Assembly (NCBI RefSeq): GCF_002994745.2
Contig: NC_037088.1
Location: 67,660,397-67,724,396 of the forward strand
DNA from: Rosa chinensis
Taxonomy: Eukaryota > Streptophyta > Magnoliopsida > Rosales > Rosaceae
DNA length: 64,000 bases
Reading direction: 5' to 3'
A model generated the notes under the pieces. The model was not told where the DNA came from. It searched no databases and saw only the letters and a list, made by a program, of their open reading frames with translations. The position numbers were made by a program, and so were the translations under genes. Shown here in pieces: positions 11,630 through 22,960 of this stretch; within the stretch, counting starts at the first letter, position 1; every line of letters starts with the position of its first letter.

Positions 11630-13041
11630 CCGGTAGGAATAGTTGTTACATGTAAATGTCATCGATGATGTAAATGAAAAGGATTACTGCCTAGTGCCTG
11701 CATAAGCACACATTAATGGGTGAGCATTTTCTGCTTCAGTTACAGCTCATTTACTGACAGCTCTTGTTTTTTTTACAAGGAAAATATAATCTCGGGATTT
11801 ATGGACGTTTGAAACACCATTATGCAGGATTTTTGTCAAGTGTTGCCATATGTTGTATACCATCATCAGTGGTGCAGTCGGGAAAGAGAGAAGGCTAAAA
11901 CATCCAAAGCATCAGGAAAATATGTACAGAGCTCAGTGATTCTTATTAACTGCCAAGAAGTATGCTGATTTTAGGCCCAAGGCAGACAGATCGGAAGGCC
12001 GAAAGGGAGAGAGACACAGAAAATTAGGAATTTTTTTTTCTTCAACTTGATAGCTTGTAATGAATCCCAGCAATAAGGTTGTGTGGTTAAAACTTAAAAC
12101 CCACGTGAACCTCATAAATTTAATGTCATGAGTCATGACTAGTGAAGAATGGGACATGGAACCGAAAGAGCGGTGCATTTCTGGCCTTTGTTATTTTGGT
12201 TTGGGAAATCGCATCTTCTTGTTGACTTTAGTGCTCGTAAACCGTGAGAACTAGATCAAGCCAAGTATTCTACCCTGTAACCTTTCTTCTTCATTCATTT
12301 TCTGGGGTAGTTCACACTCTCTGAACTCTATTGACTCTGGCAATTAAACCCTTTTGCTTTCTTGGTGCTAAGCTTTCAACCCTTTTCAACCCTTTCGTCT
12401 ATATTCGTTTAGTCGCACTATTAACGCTGAACTGCTGAGAAACTGAAACTTTCATCATGTGCTTAGATCTTTTTTAGGTGACTACGATGTTTCAAGCATA
12501 AGAATGGTTCGTATATAATATGCTAAACCTTTCTCTTTGCTGGTTTGCTGCTCTAGAATGTATGGGAAAAGATGCCTTCTTTATTAGACCAAAACGATTT
12601 CACTGCACCAACTGAGGATTTCCCTACCGGAATAAGAAGAATGAACAAGGCAACAAAGATTCACCACACCGGCTAAAGAATCCCTATTACACATACAATG
12701 ATACAATGACAAAACCCAACAAACTGAAGTTGTTAGTAGTACCTTTCATTCCCTATCGGAATAAGAAGAAATGAAAGAGTGAACAAGACAACAAAGATTC
12801 AAGACAGCGGCTGAAGATTCCCTATTACATACGATGCCAAAACCCAACAAACAGAACACCAAGGAATAAGAAATAAGAAGTAGCTTTTATTTTGATTAAA
12901 GATCTTTGCTATTAAATTCAACTTGTGTTGAATATGAACAGCTACATCTTTGCTTTTCACTAGTGGCTAATTTTTGACACTATTATATTAGTAGCATTAC
13001 ATATGCTAATCGAAATGTTTATGAGCTAGCTAGCTAGAGCT
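11630..13041. other. Convergent spacer between MutS2 and DUF599 genes
   Basis: Contains the 3' UTRs of both genes. GCTAGCTAGCTAG at about 13025-13037 is a small palindrome just past the DUF599 stop. A diverged direct duplication lies at 12620-12852. No further gene is recognised. Confidence 0.45.
12620..12852. repeat. Diverged direct duplication, about 129-bp period
   Basis: TTCCCTACCGGAATAAGAAG at 12620 recurs as TTCCCTATCGGAATAAGAAG at 12749. Both are followed by AACAAAGATTCA, CGGCT.AAGA.TCCCTATTACA and CAAAACCCAACAAAC. The copies differ by small indels and substitutions, so this event is older than the 149-bp one near 5 kb. Confidence 0.75.
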
Positions 13042-13862
13042 TTACACCCCTTGTTCTTCATCCTTGGTGATGATGCTATGTTCCTCATCGTCAACCCCAA
13101 CAACCCACCCAAATTGGAAAGTGACGTCAAGGAAATAGAGCATGACAACCAAAACAAAGCAGGACAAGAACATCGGTATGGGACCAAAGATCCACAAGAA
13201 CAGAGGGAACGAAAAGTAGAAGGCTCGGAGACCCAAAGACCAGAAGTAGCTGCCTCTGTTCACAGTGTTTGCCACATACTCTGTTGTCAAATTGTGATGC
13301 TTCAGATGCGGAGACATCTTCTTGAACGGCGCGTTGATCAGAATGCTTGCATGACTGTAGTACCTTATGGACTGCACATTGAACAAGAAAGCCACCAAGA
13401 AACAGACCAAAATGGAAAAGTATTTGATGGAGTATCCCTTCTCGCTTGTGTTCCCGTAAACGAAAACCGATGCACTTCTATCTTTGGTTACACTACTCAT
13501 CAACACAGCAATGAGAGAGCTGAGCATGATCGCCGTGGAGGCCAAAAGGGTTGATGCCATTATGTTGTTTCGAAGCGTCTGCACCGCAAGAACACCATTT
13601 TTGGACGTGTCCTGCATTGCAATACAAATTTAGGATTTCCGGAAATGAACACATAGATTTCGATATTATGGATCAATATTATACGATCGAGTTTGATTAC
13701 CTCCATCATGGCGCGCACCCAGAAACTGCGATTGATGCAATTGATGCCGATGACAGTGCTGTTGGGTTGGGTTTTGATTCGGTAGAGGAGCCAGAGATGG
13801 TATCCCACCATGACTAGGAGGCCTGCTGGGACCAAAATGTAATCAAGATCTTTTCTCTCCAT
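13042..13862 (-). CDS. DUF599 family membrane protein
   Basis: Two exons on the minus strand, 13862-13701 and 13611-13042, give 243 residues (phase 0 junction, MMED-TSKNG). The chosen ATG gives MERKDLDYILVPAGLLVMVG; the slightly longer open frame upstream begins at a TTG. Four hydrophobic segments are visible: near residues 8-27, at 70-90 (LLASTAIMLSSLIAVLMSS), around 110-130, and a C-terminal pair (FSFPLFLWIFGPIPMFLSCF). Conserved family phrases include NTVNRGSYFWSLGLRAFYFS. The plant DUF599 family has unknown biochemical function. The nearest downstream neighbour is MutS2 in convergent orientation, with no sign of a functional link. Confidence 0.88.
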
Positions 13863-13993
13863 GTTTTGCAATATCAAAAGGGCCTTTCAGATTTCTTGTT
13901 CTTGAACAAAGGAGGCGAGAGAGGAGAGACAGGGGGGGAGTCCAAGTGTAATACGGGTGTTATAGTTTGTTTGAGTGATCGTGTACTGTGTAC

Positions 13994-14001
13994 TATTTAT
14001 A
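13994..14001 (-). promoter_or_regulatory. TATA box of the DUF599 gene
   Basis: TATAAATA on the minus strand, about 130 bases upstream of the ATG at 13862. It predicts transcription start near 13965 and a leader of about 100 bases. Confidence 0.6.
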
Positions 14002-16164
14002 GGAAACGTATGGAGTTTGGTGAGCTTTTTTTTATTTTGGTCTGAATGTGGAGAATTTAATAACAACTTTTCAGATGTGAATCTGATTTGTTGTTAATTA
14101 TGTAAATAGTTGTAACTTGTAAGTTTCATAATTTGTGAGTGTGCCCCCTAGAATTAGTAATGATCAGATCACACATTATGACACAAAATCTATCTTCTTA
14201 GAAGAGGAGAAAATCAATTTCTAAATTCATCCAGATAAAATTCGATTGTTGTTAATTATGTAGTAGTTGTAAGTCTTGTATTTTAAATGTATCTTAAGAT
14301 TTTATAATGAGTGAGACCGCCTATTATGTGATGAAAGTAACAATGAATTAAAGTTTTCCGTAAGTTGCTCATGAGGTGAACCTGTCTCCTACCTTGGTTG
14401 AGAGTAGTACTAGTACTCAGTAGGTACTATATAGTAAAGGAGATGTCCTCTTTTTTTCATCTCATTTTCATTTGGATTATCTGAATAAGGTTAAGGCCCA
14501 TATTACCGTTCACTTGATTTTATATGTATTAGGTATCTTAACGTTGACAAACTATACATGGGGATGCAAACGTGATTCATACGTGGAATTGGACGCATTA
14601 AGCTTAGCGACTCCCAACTAGGCCACCACTGAGCTCACCAAACATCCCCATTACTTGCTTTTGGTTAATTAAATTGCAGCACAAATTATATACAGTGAAA
14701 TAGATTTTTGCGCACACCTTGTTGGACATGAACCATGACTTGTTGGGAAACTGCCTCCGTTAATTTTGTTCGTGAAAATCATCATCATTATTATAAGGAA
14801 AGAACGGCACTGTTCAGCATAAAGATTATACAAGAACTTGCGTACGAAATGCGGGTCATGAAAAAGTGTCAATTCATTGGAACAGTAATATTTACCTAGT
14901 TAGTTAAGAAAACTATGCTTAATCACCATTAGATATAAATCTACTGATAGAAAAACAAAACAGCTCACCTTTAGAAACAGTTTAGCTGCAGAAAGAGATT
15001 TTCACGACTCTGCTAAGCATCTTAAGCGTTTGAATATGTGATCACATCGTGGAATTAAGAAATTTACAGAGCTCTAACCCACCAGTCACTTTGGACAGAG
15101 CCCCATGTTATGCACATTTCGATATCAGGTAGGCGCAGGTGGTGATATTTAACTTCTGATACGCTTAAGCCTAACTTTTGTTGGCGTCAACCATAACTAA
15201 CGCACGTAGTTTATGCCCATCAAATGGCAAAAGCACATGTCTGGTGTACACTGGGAAGAAAAGATTCTTAAGGTCGACCCTTCAACCAGAAAGTTCGTAC
15301 GGATTCGAAATAACATGAATGTTGACAGCAAACTGTCAGTTCTCCAAGGGGTTAGGCAGAGATGTAATAAACAAAAAGCAGCTCTAGCTTGATTCACAAG
15401 AAAGAAGGTTTCGATTGGATGCTGTGAATCTGTAAATAGTTGCTAAACAAAAAGAATTTTGGTACTTGCTACTTAACCACTGAGTTTATATGGAATACAC
15501 CTAAACCCGCCCGCCCCCCACCCCCCAAAATTAGTAAAGAACAGAAACCAGAAAGAACATATTCCGAAATAACTAATCTCCTCTATCCAATCCACCTCCT
15601 TATTTTGTCTTCAAGACATTTCATAACTATTTGGACGCATATTCCTGTAAGCTTCCTTTCTTTAAAGCTTTTCCAACTTTCCAGGATTATACAAGGCCAA
15701 GGCTGAATACAAGACATCAAGCCACCAATGGTGCCACGAACAGGAGCCAGTGAGGCTAACTAATTTCCTGCAAGATGCTTAAAACGAATGAATTCCTTTT
15801 CCAGATAAAATGATTTAAAAACAAAAAAACAAAGTTGTGTCTAGTTTATGCCCTTACTGATACAGGACATCATTTTTAAGTATTCCACTCCCTTTGCAGA
15901 CCCACAATAGAAAGCCTCTATGAATAAACAGACATTTTTATAAACTCACAATACCAACAGCCATTAGTGACCTCTGGTTGTGATCTATAGCACTAGAAGC
16001 ACATTGTTATCCTACAGTAACAAGTGAATAGATTATGCTTCATCAAACAACCAGTGTACTTATACCAGCTGCCAAAATAGCCCACGGAACAGAAGGGGCA
16101 TCAAGATACAGGCCAGAGTACTTGCCATCTGAATTCAGTATGTCACCACATATGCAGTAAAACT
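14002..16164. other. Intergenic region, no gene recognised
   Basis: AT-rich DNA of about 2.1 kb between the DUF599 promoter and the POP5 stop codon. The last few hundred bases are probably the POP5 3' UTR. Short ORFs at 14669-14872, 15197-15397 and 15440-15706 have no recognisable family motifs. No RNA gene or transposon terminus was seen. Confidence 0.4.
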
Positions 16165-17198
16165 TTAGTGCTCCAAGCCTTTGATCTTATCAAGATAGAA
16201 CTGCATCTTTTGAGTATCTTGAGCTGAAAGAATAGATCCAACCACAAGTTTGTGCTGCTCAAATTTTAATTCATCACACTTCAAGGCAGCTGTTTTACAA
16301 GCTCTGATACTTCCTGATAAAAGGAAAAGAAAGAGGGGAATCATACAAAGGTTTCTTTAGCGGATGAAAAATTCGAAAAGGAAGACAGTAACATTGCTGA
16401 TTCACTTTGTTATGGTAATGAGGATTCACTGTATTTCTTAATGATCTGCGTCTAAAGCGAAGCATAACAATTTATTTAAGAACTAAGCACTACAGTATAA
16501 GGAATAAAACCAAAGAGTCATAACAAATCATAGTAAAATATCGTGCACTGACAACAATTTTCCTATTTGATGTGAAAACTTCTTGCATCTAAGTGTGCAT
16601 AACTTTTCACATGTTATTCTTGAAATATATGAAAGTGACTAATAGCCAAGTGCACTGGCTTAGCGCTATCTTATTTTATTCTTCTTAAATGGCCCATAGC
16701 CATTAGGAGGAAACTACAAGGCATCATCAGCATATCATAAGAGTTACTCTATTGAGGTTGTTTAACTCACCACTTAAGTCCAACAAATTAAAAATCACCG
16801 GGCAATCAGCAATACTCCTGACCATGGTAATAGCAGACCATACTTTTTGATGGTCCTCCCTCGAAGCTCTTATGATACAAAGCCTTGTAATCTCATTGAC
16901 ATACTTCACTGCAAATTACATTATGGAACACAACACAATAATCATTTTAACCTTGAAATTAAAGAGAAAATTCCTATACAACAAATAACAAAGTAATTAT
17001 CATTAGCAAATATTACTTACCTTGGAACGATCCAAGTGAAGAAGCCAGACCACACTCCCCAAAGTTCACAAGAATGCTATCTTTGATGGCTTTTGTAACA
17101 TTATATGTGGTAATGATAACAGGATCTTTCTTTGCAAGTTCTTTATTCGGATCCAAGATAACCTCCAATGTCATGTACCTATTTTTAAATCCCACCAT
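16165..17198 (-). CDS. POP5: RNase P/MRP protein subunit POP5
   Basis: Three exons on the minus strand, 17198-17021, 16908-16771 and 16313-16165, join in phase to 154 residues. The N-terminus MVGFKNRYMTLEVILDP and the blocks YNVTKAIKDSILVNFGECGL, TRLCIIRASREDHQKVWSA and CPVIFNLLDLSGSIRACKTA are diagnostic of eukaryotic POP5. POP5 is a small basic subunit shared by nuclear RNase P (tRNA 5' processing) and RNase MRP (rRNA processing). Length agrees with the family (about 150-165 residues). An acceptor-like site, TCTGAACAG, lies just upstream of the ATG. A donor-like CAG|GTTTGG near 18731 suggests a 5' UTR intron of about 1.5 kb, putting the promoter near 18.8 kb; this part is inference. Confidence 0.93.
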
Positions 17199-18830
17199 GA
17201 TCCTTTACCTGTTCAGAACACATCATTTGGTATATCAGATATAAAAAGGAACATTCAGCAGCAAAACTATCATATGAAGCTACTCTAAACTGGGTTTGTA
17301 AATCCCAAATGTAAAAGACAGGTAGTTAAGAAGCCGAAACATGCTTCGCATTGATCCAAACGATGTCGCAGCATGTTTCAGATATGAGTTGTAAGAATAG
17401 TTGTTGACTAACACAGAATATCAATAACAGGAAATTTATTGACACAGATAAATAAGCTGTGGAATATATGTGTGTGTGTGTGTGTAAAGCTACATTTGCT
17501 GCAGCACCATCTCAAACAGAAATCTGTATTCTCATATTACTTCAATGATTTTCTTTGTGACCAAAAATAAGTTTTTTTCTTTATCTTGGAGGTATATATT
17601 ATTACAATACTTACATAGAAAAAGAGGACAAACTATTTCTATGGACACTGTACAAAGGATTCTGCTGCAGTCTTTGGACAGCAGTAGTAGGTCATGCATT
17701 AACAAAAACGACAGTGGTTGTACATGCTTTTCTCCATTCACTCCATCCTATGCTAACTCCAAAGTAAAGAATAAGCAGAATGTCTCCTTATTCACAATTG
17801 AGAGAAGTAGGCTTTTCAAGGTGTAGAATTTACTGGGATCCCTTGTCGTAGAGGTGAGCTAGGCTGGTCCATATTTGAACTTTGATTCATACATCCACAC
17901 CTCTACCTCAACCACGAAAAGAGATATAGTATCACTATTCCAACTTTTATTCATCACTTGTAATACAATCACGAATGTAGACTACTAAACCCTCAATTAA
18001 AGACAGACAAACTCCAGAAGCTGCTTCTCATGATCCTTATTCCAGATGCACAGATATAATGGTAAAGCCAACGGTTGAAGTGTTACTGACAATTGTAAAG
18101 CCGAGTATGAAGTACATCCATAACACATTTCCAATTCATTACACTATTTTCTGGTGAGAGTAGAACACACAGAAAAAAAAGTAGGTCAACAGACCATTAA
18201 TCATATAATATTTGGATGCTATAGTCTAAACTCTCATGACCAAATTCTAACCCTCCTATGCTTTATCTACTGAAAACCTGAACATGGTGTGTAAATGGCA
18301 AGGTCAGGCCACCCATTGCTCCCATTCCAACAGCTCGAATCACCACTTTTCAAACCCATATAGCTCTCTAGATTCCCATTGCTCTGGACCTCCAAACCCA
18401 GATTCGAATTCAACCCATGTTCTGATGAATCCACCACATTCTCCCCAAAATCACTATAATTGTCCTACCCAATATTGCTCTAATAACCTCCTGCCCTCCT
18501 TCAACCACTGCTACATAAATCATTCTCCATAAATCAAATTCGATCACAGTGATATGCAATATCATCAAGACAATCCAAATTTCTGGGATGCAACTCATCA
18601 CAAGCTTGGTGTATATAATTCCAAATCTAAAATCCCTCCATTTATTTAATCCCTCACGCCTCATCCAAACACAGTGTTTTAAAAGAACAAAAATTTGAAG
18701 CAGAAAAAGAGAGAGAGAGAAATCCAAACCTGATAGCTGGAAATTGAGAGCAGGGATGAGTTCGGCCTGGGATTTCAAAACCCTAATTCAGCTTCAGAGC
18801 AATGCAGAGTAGTCGGGTCGGTAAAGCGGT
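17199..18830 (-). other. Probable POP5 5' UTR intron and leader
   Basis: The region has no coding gene. On the minus strand a plausible donor near 18731 (CAG|GTTTGG) and an acceptor near 17213 would remove about 1.5 kb and leave a leader exon of about 100 bases near 18732-18830. A (TG)n run lies at about 17468-17484. RNA evidence is needed to confirm the leader. Confidence 0.35.
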
Positions 18831-19053
18831 TACTGGTGCAGTCCAAGCCCAAAAGAGGACTTGTGATTTTTGTATTGAAATATCCAAAAGCGAAATTGGG
18901 CCGAGAATTTTAGGCCCAACGTAAATAACGGTGAGAGCCAGACGCGGCATAGTAGTGGGTACGCGTAGAAAAGTCAGAACGGAAGAAGAGGGAGAGCGTT
19001 TTGAATCGTTAAAAAAGTGAGAGAGAGACCCGTTATGCGTGGGGACAGGGGAG

Positions 19054-19262
19054 CACGTGACCAGTCCGTGTCACACTCACTCTTGTGTCCACACACAGTT
19101 TTCTAGGCCTATAAAACTTTGAAATATCTTCAGTACAGCAGCCGTGCCACGTGTATACTGCAGCTGCCCATTAAAAAAACAGAATTCAATTTTTTTATGC
19201 CCAAAACACCCTACACTCACCTCCTGCAGATGCTCTTATTGGCCAGTTATCTCATACACGTG
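19054..19262. promoter_or_regulatory. Cluster of three perfect G-boxes (CACGTG)
   Basis: CACGTG occurs at 19054-19059, 19148-19153 and 19257-19262. The last two sit in the longer contexts GCCACGTGTA and ACACGTGGCA, typical of ABRE/G-box sites bound by bZIP, bHLH or PIF factors. They lie between the inferred POP5 leader (-) and the TATA box of the Cys/His-rich gene (+), about 340 to 550 bases upstream of that TATA box. Light, ABA or stress control of one or both genes is inferred. Confidence 0.6.
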
Positions 19263-19597
19263 GCACGGCAGACGTACTAAAGACGCGCCCTGGAAAAAAT
19301 AATATAAAAGAAAAAGGAGATAATACTTGGATTATCCACTTTTGTAGGTGAAACCCCTTTAAAAAGTCAAGTCCCACATGGAAATCGGGTCATTTTATAA
19401 GAGGAGACGAGGAATTTACCCGGAATTTCACTTGTATTTCATTTGGGATCTTGGCGTTTAGCGAGGATTTGGGTTGGGTTGGTTGGTTGGTTGGGCTTTG
19501 GATTTGTTAGTATCCAGTACTGTAGTTTTAAATCGTCAGTTCTACAACGTCAACTACCCCTCGTAATTATACCCCACTTTCTCTCACTCTCTCTATC

Positions 19598-19605
19598 TAT
19601 AAATA
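19598..19605 (+). promoter_or_regulatory. TATA box of the Cys/His-rich protein gene
   Basis: TATAAATA lies just before a pyrimidine- then GA-rich leader. It predicts transcription start near 19630. Confidence 0.6.
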
Positions 19606-19629
19606 CCTACCCCCACCCCTCACGTTTTC

Positions 19630-20392
19630 TTCGTTAGTTTGTAAGGAATTTTGGATTGAGAGAGAGAGAGAGAGAGAGAGTTTGAGTTTTTTGAGAGCGA
19701 AGGAGAGAGGGAGAGAGAGAGGAGAGAAGAGAGAAGGCGGAGTTGGTGGTGGCGGTGAGCTCGGTTTCTGTAGCTCGGTTGCGTCGTCGGAGCACAAGTA
19801 AGTCTTTCTCTCTCTCTCTCGGTTCTATGTTTTTTCCGGTATTTCTCGTCTTTGAGTTTTGGTAGTGCTTTTGGAATTTTGGAAAAAAAGTGTAGGAATG
19901 TTGTTTCTACGTTCATACGTTCATGCATGTTTCAGATCTGATGAAGAAAAGTTTGTGTTGCTTTGAATTGTTTGATGTAAATAATAGGAGTTAGGAATTA
20001 TAGCTAGTGTGCTCTTTTATGCGGATGAGCATGAGCGGAAGTGTTTGGTTTCCGAACGAAACCGAATTTTTCAGCTCCATGTTTGTGAAGGAGCTTCGTG
20101 TGTTTTCGTTTAGAAATGAGATTGAGTTTTTGTGTGATGTAGGAGAGATGTATGTGTGAATAGTGTTGTGCGTTTAGATTGACGATCCGGAGATACATGA
20201 ATAGAAAAGTAATTGTTAGGTTGTAGGATGGAAGAAATTGGGGCTTTGTAGTAATAATATGCAAGAATCTAGTTATTATATAGAAAATTTGGTATGTAGT
20301 GCGGAGAATAGTGTAGGGATCTGTAGAGTCTAAGAGGCAAAGACCTCCGACTGTGGAAATTGACTTTTTGAGCTGATCAAATCGCAGTTGCA
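19630..20392 (+). other. 5' leader with GA microsatellite and an intron
   Basis: The leader carries a (GA)n run at about 19657-19680 and further GAGAG tracts to 19735. A donor, CACAA|GTAAGT, at 19797/19798 pairs with the acceptor ATCGCAG at 20387. This leaves only TTGCA before the ATG at 20393. Leader introns placed right before the ATG often raise expression in plants; that consequence is inferred. Confidence 0.55.
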
Positions 20393-20833
20393 ATGGAGGT
20401 CAATGGGAAATCTGTGGTAGCAGCACCTGCTAATGTTATTTTTCTGTCGACAATTTTGGGACGGGATGGGTCAATGTCTGTTCATAAGTGTGACTGGAAG
20501 TGTCAGAATGAGCATGTCTGTGGGAATATGTATCGCTGCAAGGTGACTGGACTCACTCACATCTGTGACAAGAATTGCAACCAGAGGATTCTGTATGATA
20601 ACCATAGCTCTCTTTGCCGGGCAAGCGGGAAGGTTTTCCCCCTTACACCAGTAGAGGAACAGGCAGTGAGAGGGGTCCGGAGGAAGCTCGAGTCAGAGGC
20701 CCCTGCTGCTGCAGACAATTGTTCCTTTAAGCGCAGACGGGATGCACAGCTCCATCCTTCTCCTTTCGAGAGATCCTTCACTACTGCCAGTCTGATCTGC
20801 AGCAAAGTTGGAGATGGCATGGACTTGAGCTAG
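20393..20833 (+). CDS. Small Cys/His-rich (probable zinc-binding) plant protein
   Basis: ORF of 146 residues in one coding exon. Residues about 31-80 hold a dense Cys/His set: HKCDWKCQNEHVCGNMYRC, then HICDKNCNQRI and a later SSLCRASG. With eight cysteines and several histidines, this could bind one or two zinc ions. It does not fit C2H2, RING or PHD spacing. A conserved-looking PLTPVEEQAVRGVRRKLE helix follows. The C-terminal third is Ser/Ala-rich with a basic patch (FKRRRDAQ) that could act as a nuclear signal. I recall similar uncharacterised plant proteins but no function. The ATG at 20393 sits just after the leader-intron acceptor. Confidence 0.75.
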   Translation: MEVNGKSVVAAPANVIFLSTILGRDGSMSVHKCDWKCQNEHVCGNMYRCKVTGLTHICDKNCNQRILYDNHSSLCRASGKVFPLTPVEEQAVRGVRRKLESEAPAAADNCSFKRRRDAQLHPSPFERSFTTASLICSKVGDGMDLS

Positions 20834-22960
20834 AGAAATATAAGATAAATAAATGACTCTTATGCTTACCTTAATCTTGTTCCTTTGAAATCTTTTCTTA
20901 TTTTCTTATTATGGAACAAATATTGATGATGAACTTGATGATTACTTAAGTGGTGGACCTAATGTGTCCTACCCGTCTGTAGGAACTATCTATATTTGTA
21001 GTCCCTGTTTACTGCAATTTAACTCTTCCATTAGCTTGACATTGCAAGGGGGTGAATCGGGGGGCTTTTAACTGCTTTCTTGTATTTAATGTTTCATCTT
21101 GCTTTCTTTACTGGTCTGGATTCTGGGTTTATATTTGGTACAGTGTACATTCAGGTTATTGTTGTTTGTATAACTTATTTCATGGTTGGACTCTGACTTG
21201 TAATTGTAATCCCATTAATTCTGCCTACCCAACTCCCAATATCTTATTCAATTTGGATCTTTTTGTGACGATTGTGTTACAAAAGGCAATTCAGTATATG
21301 TAACTAAATTTTATTTTCTTCAGTACTATCATGGATTTTGCATTGTTATCTGGTGCGATGTAATGCTTTGTTTTTCTTCTCTGTCTAGTTTATTACAGGT
21401 TACAGATAAATGATCAGGTTTCCATTCCTTTATTTGTTTCATTCATCTCATATTTTTCTTTTAGTCCATTTATTTTGATTTATCGATCTGAATTCAGTGT
21501 CGCTTTTGCAGGGCTTGAATCATGTGCTATGAAGGAATGATAAACTATGCTTGTTTATAGTGAACAATGTATTATATGTAGAAATTTTATGATCCGGCTT
21601 CTGATGATGTTCTTTTCCTTTTCTCATGCAGGTAATTGTATCGTTGCCTGGAGAAGAAAGCTTTTCTTAATGATGCTGATGAACCTACCTGCCTGTTCTA
21701 AGCAGACATTGAATGACGGATTGCATCTTGATTGACGAAGATGTAGTTAGGTCAGTCAAGCTGTTGAATTCAAGGGCTAGTTAAATATGATGCAACTCAT
21801 CAATGCCTTCTACCTTTGCTGGTTGTCTCTCTCCATGACTGGCTCCGGGATAATGACTTCAATTTGGCTTGTACAAGTCTTCAGTTGCACAGAAATGCAT
21901 CAAAAGTTGAAACTAGACAGAATGAAGCGATATGCCCAAAAGGTTATTCTAGAGGAAATTGAACGTCTTAAAATGGTGGAAAGCCTTGTTATGTCTTGTA
22001 CATTTGCTCATGGTGCCAAGATTCTTTTATTACTTTGGCTCTATCAATTTGTATACATTGTAATTCACAGAATTCTTTCAGCACTGGTATGCTGTTCATT
22101 TTTCATAAATATAATGGATATCGGTCAGAATTTGTGTTTCTGGTTACTTTTCCTTTATGTTCGAGTCTGTTGTTACTCTATGATCACTTCTTATGACTTG
22201 TAAGTAGCACAATATATGAGCACTGATTTTGTGCATTGCAACTCCTAAATCAGTCATTGATTGTTTCTAGTGCTGGGGGTTGGTGAACAACTCCCTAGAC
22301 CCTAATCACAAGTTGTATCGAAGATTGCAAGTATCAAATGATGTCCTTGAATACTTGGTTCTTACCTAACCCACTACAATTTCATTTCCCTTACAAATTC
22401 ATGAAAAAAACTGGATGAAGGTCACAAATCACAAATGGAGAAAAGGTTTAAACAAAAAAAATTGGTGCAACAGCTTACCGACAAAGTTTCGTCCGCCACT
22501 ACATTTCATCGGCAAAAGGTTTAAATTAAAAATTTGTAGAACACTTTCTCCAACGACAAATTCATTAGCAGTGCTTCAATTTTTTTAATTTTAAATGTTC
22601 TCAAGTTTGTACGTCATGCAATTGTGATTCTAAGGTTATAAAATGATAGTGACCCGATCGTGATTCTATTGAGTATTTAATTTCCATGTTGTATATCATG
22701 TATTTTTGAAAGAAAGGAATTGCTTCTCAAAATAGGCCTTCCAAGAGAAACAAAATACTAAACCCAAAAAGGTCATCTTGCGGCTAAGACTTCCTGCACA
22801 CCAACGTAACCCCTTTGGATTTGTATGCACACAACTCCTTAGTCCTTCCCTCTTAGATTCTTCAAGATACAAATATGATCACATAGTCACATATATATTG
22901 ATCATTTCCTGCCATCATCAACTCCTTTACTTCAAAATCAACTCCACCTGAAAATCTATA
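20834..22960. other. Long 3' region and spacer, no second gene recognised
   Basis: Acceptor-like sites at about 21511 and 21632 suggest a spliced 3' UTR of the Cys/His-rich gene or an alternative 3' end. The 138-residue ORF at 21787-22203 lacks family motifs and is probably noncoding. Around 22480-22570 there are phrases (CGACAAAGTTTCGTC, CATCGGCAAAAGG) resembling the termini of plant DNA transposons, without clear ends. TATATATT near 22892 may be the TATA box of the next gene. Confidence 0.4.

Noticed and set aside
19597..19928. Ser/Leu-rich ORFs on the minus strand
   Set aside because: They come from the GA microsatellite in the leader of the plus-strand gene read backwards.
21787..22203. 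138-residue ORF downstream of the Cys/His-rich gene
   Set aside because: There are no motifs, the composition is irregular, and the position suits a spliced 3' UTR. It is kept only as spacer description.
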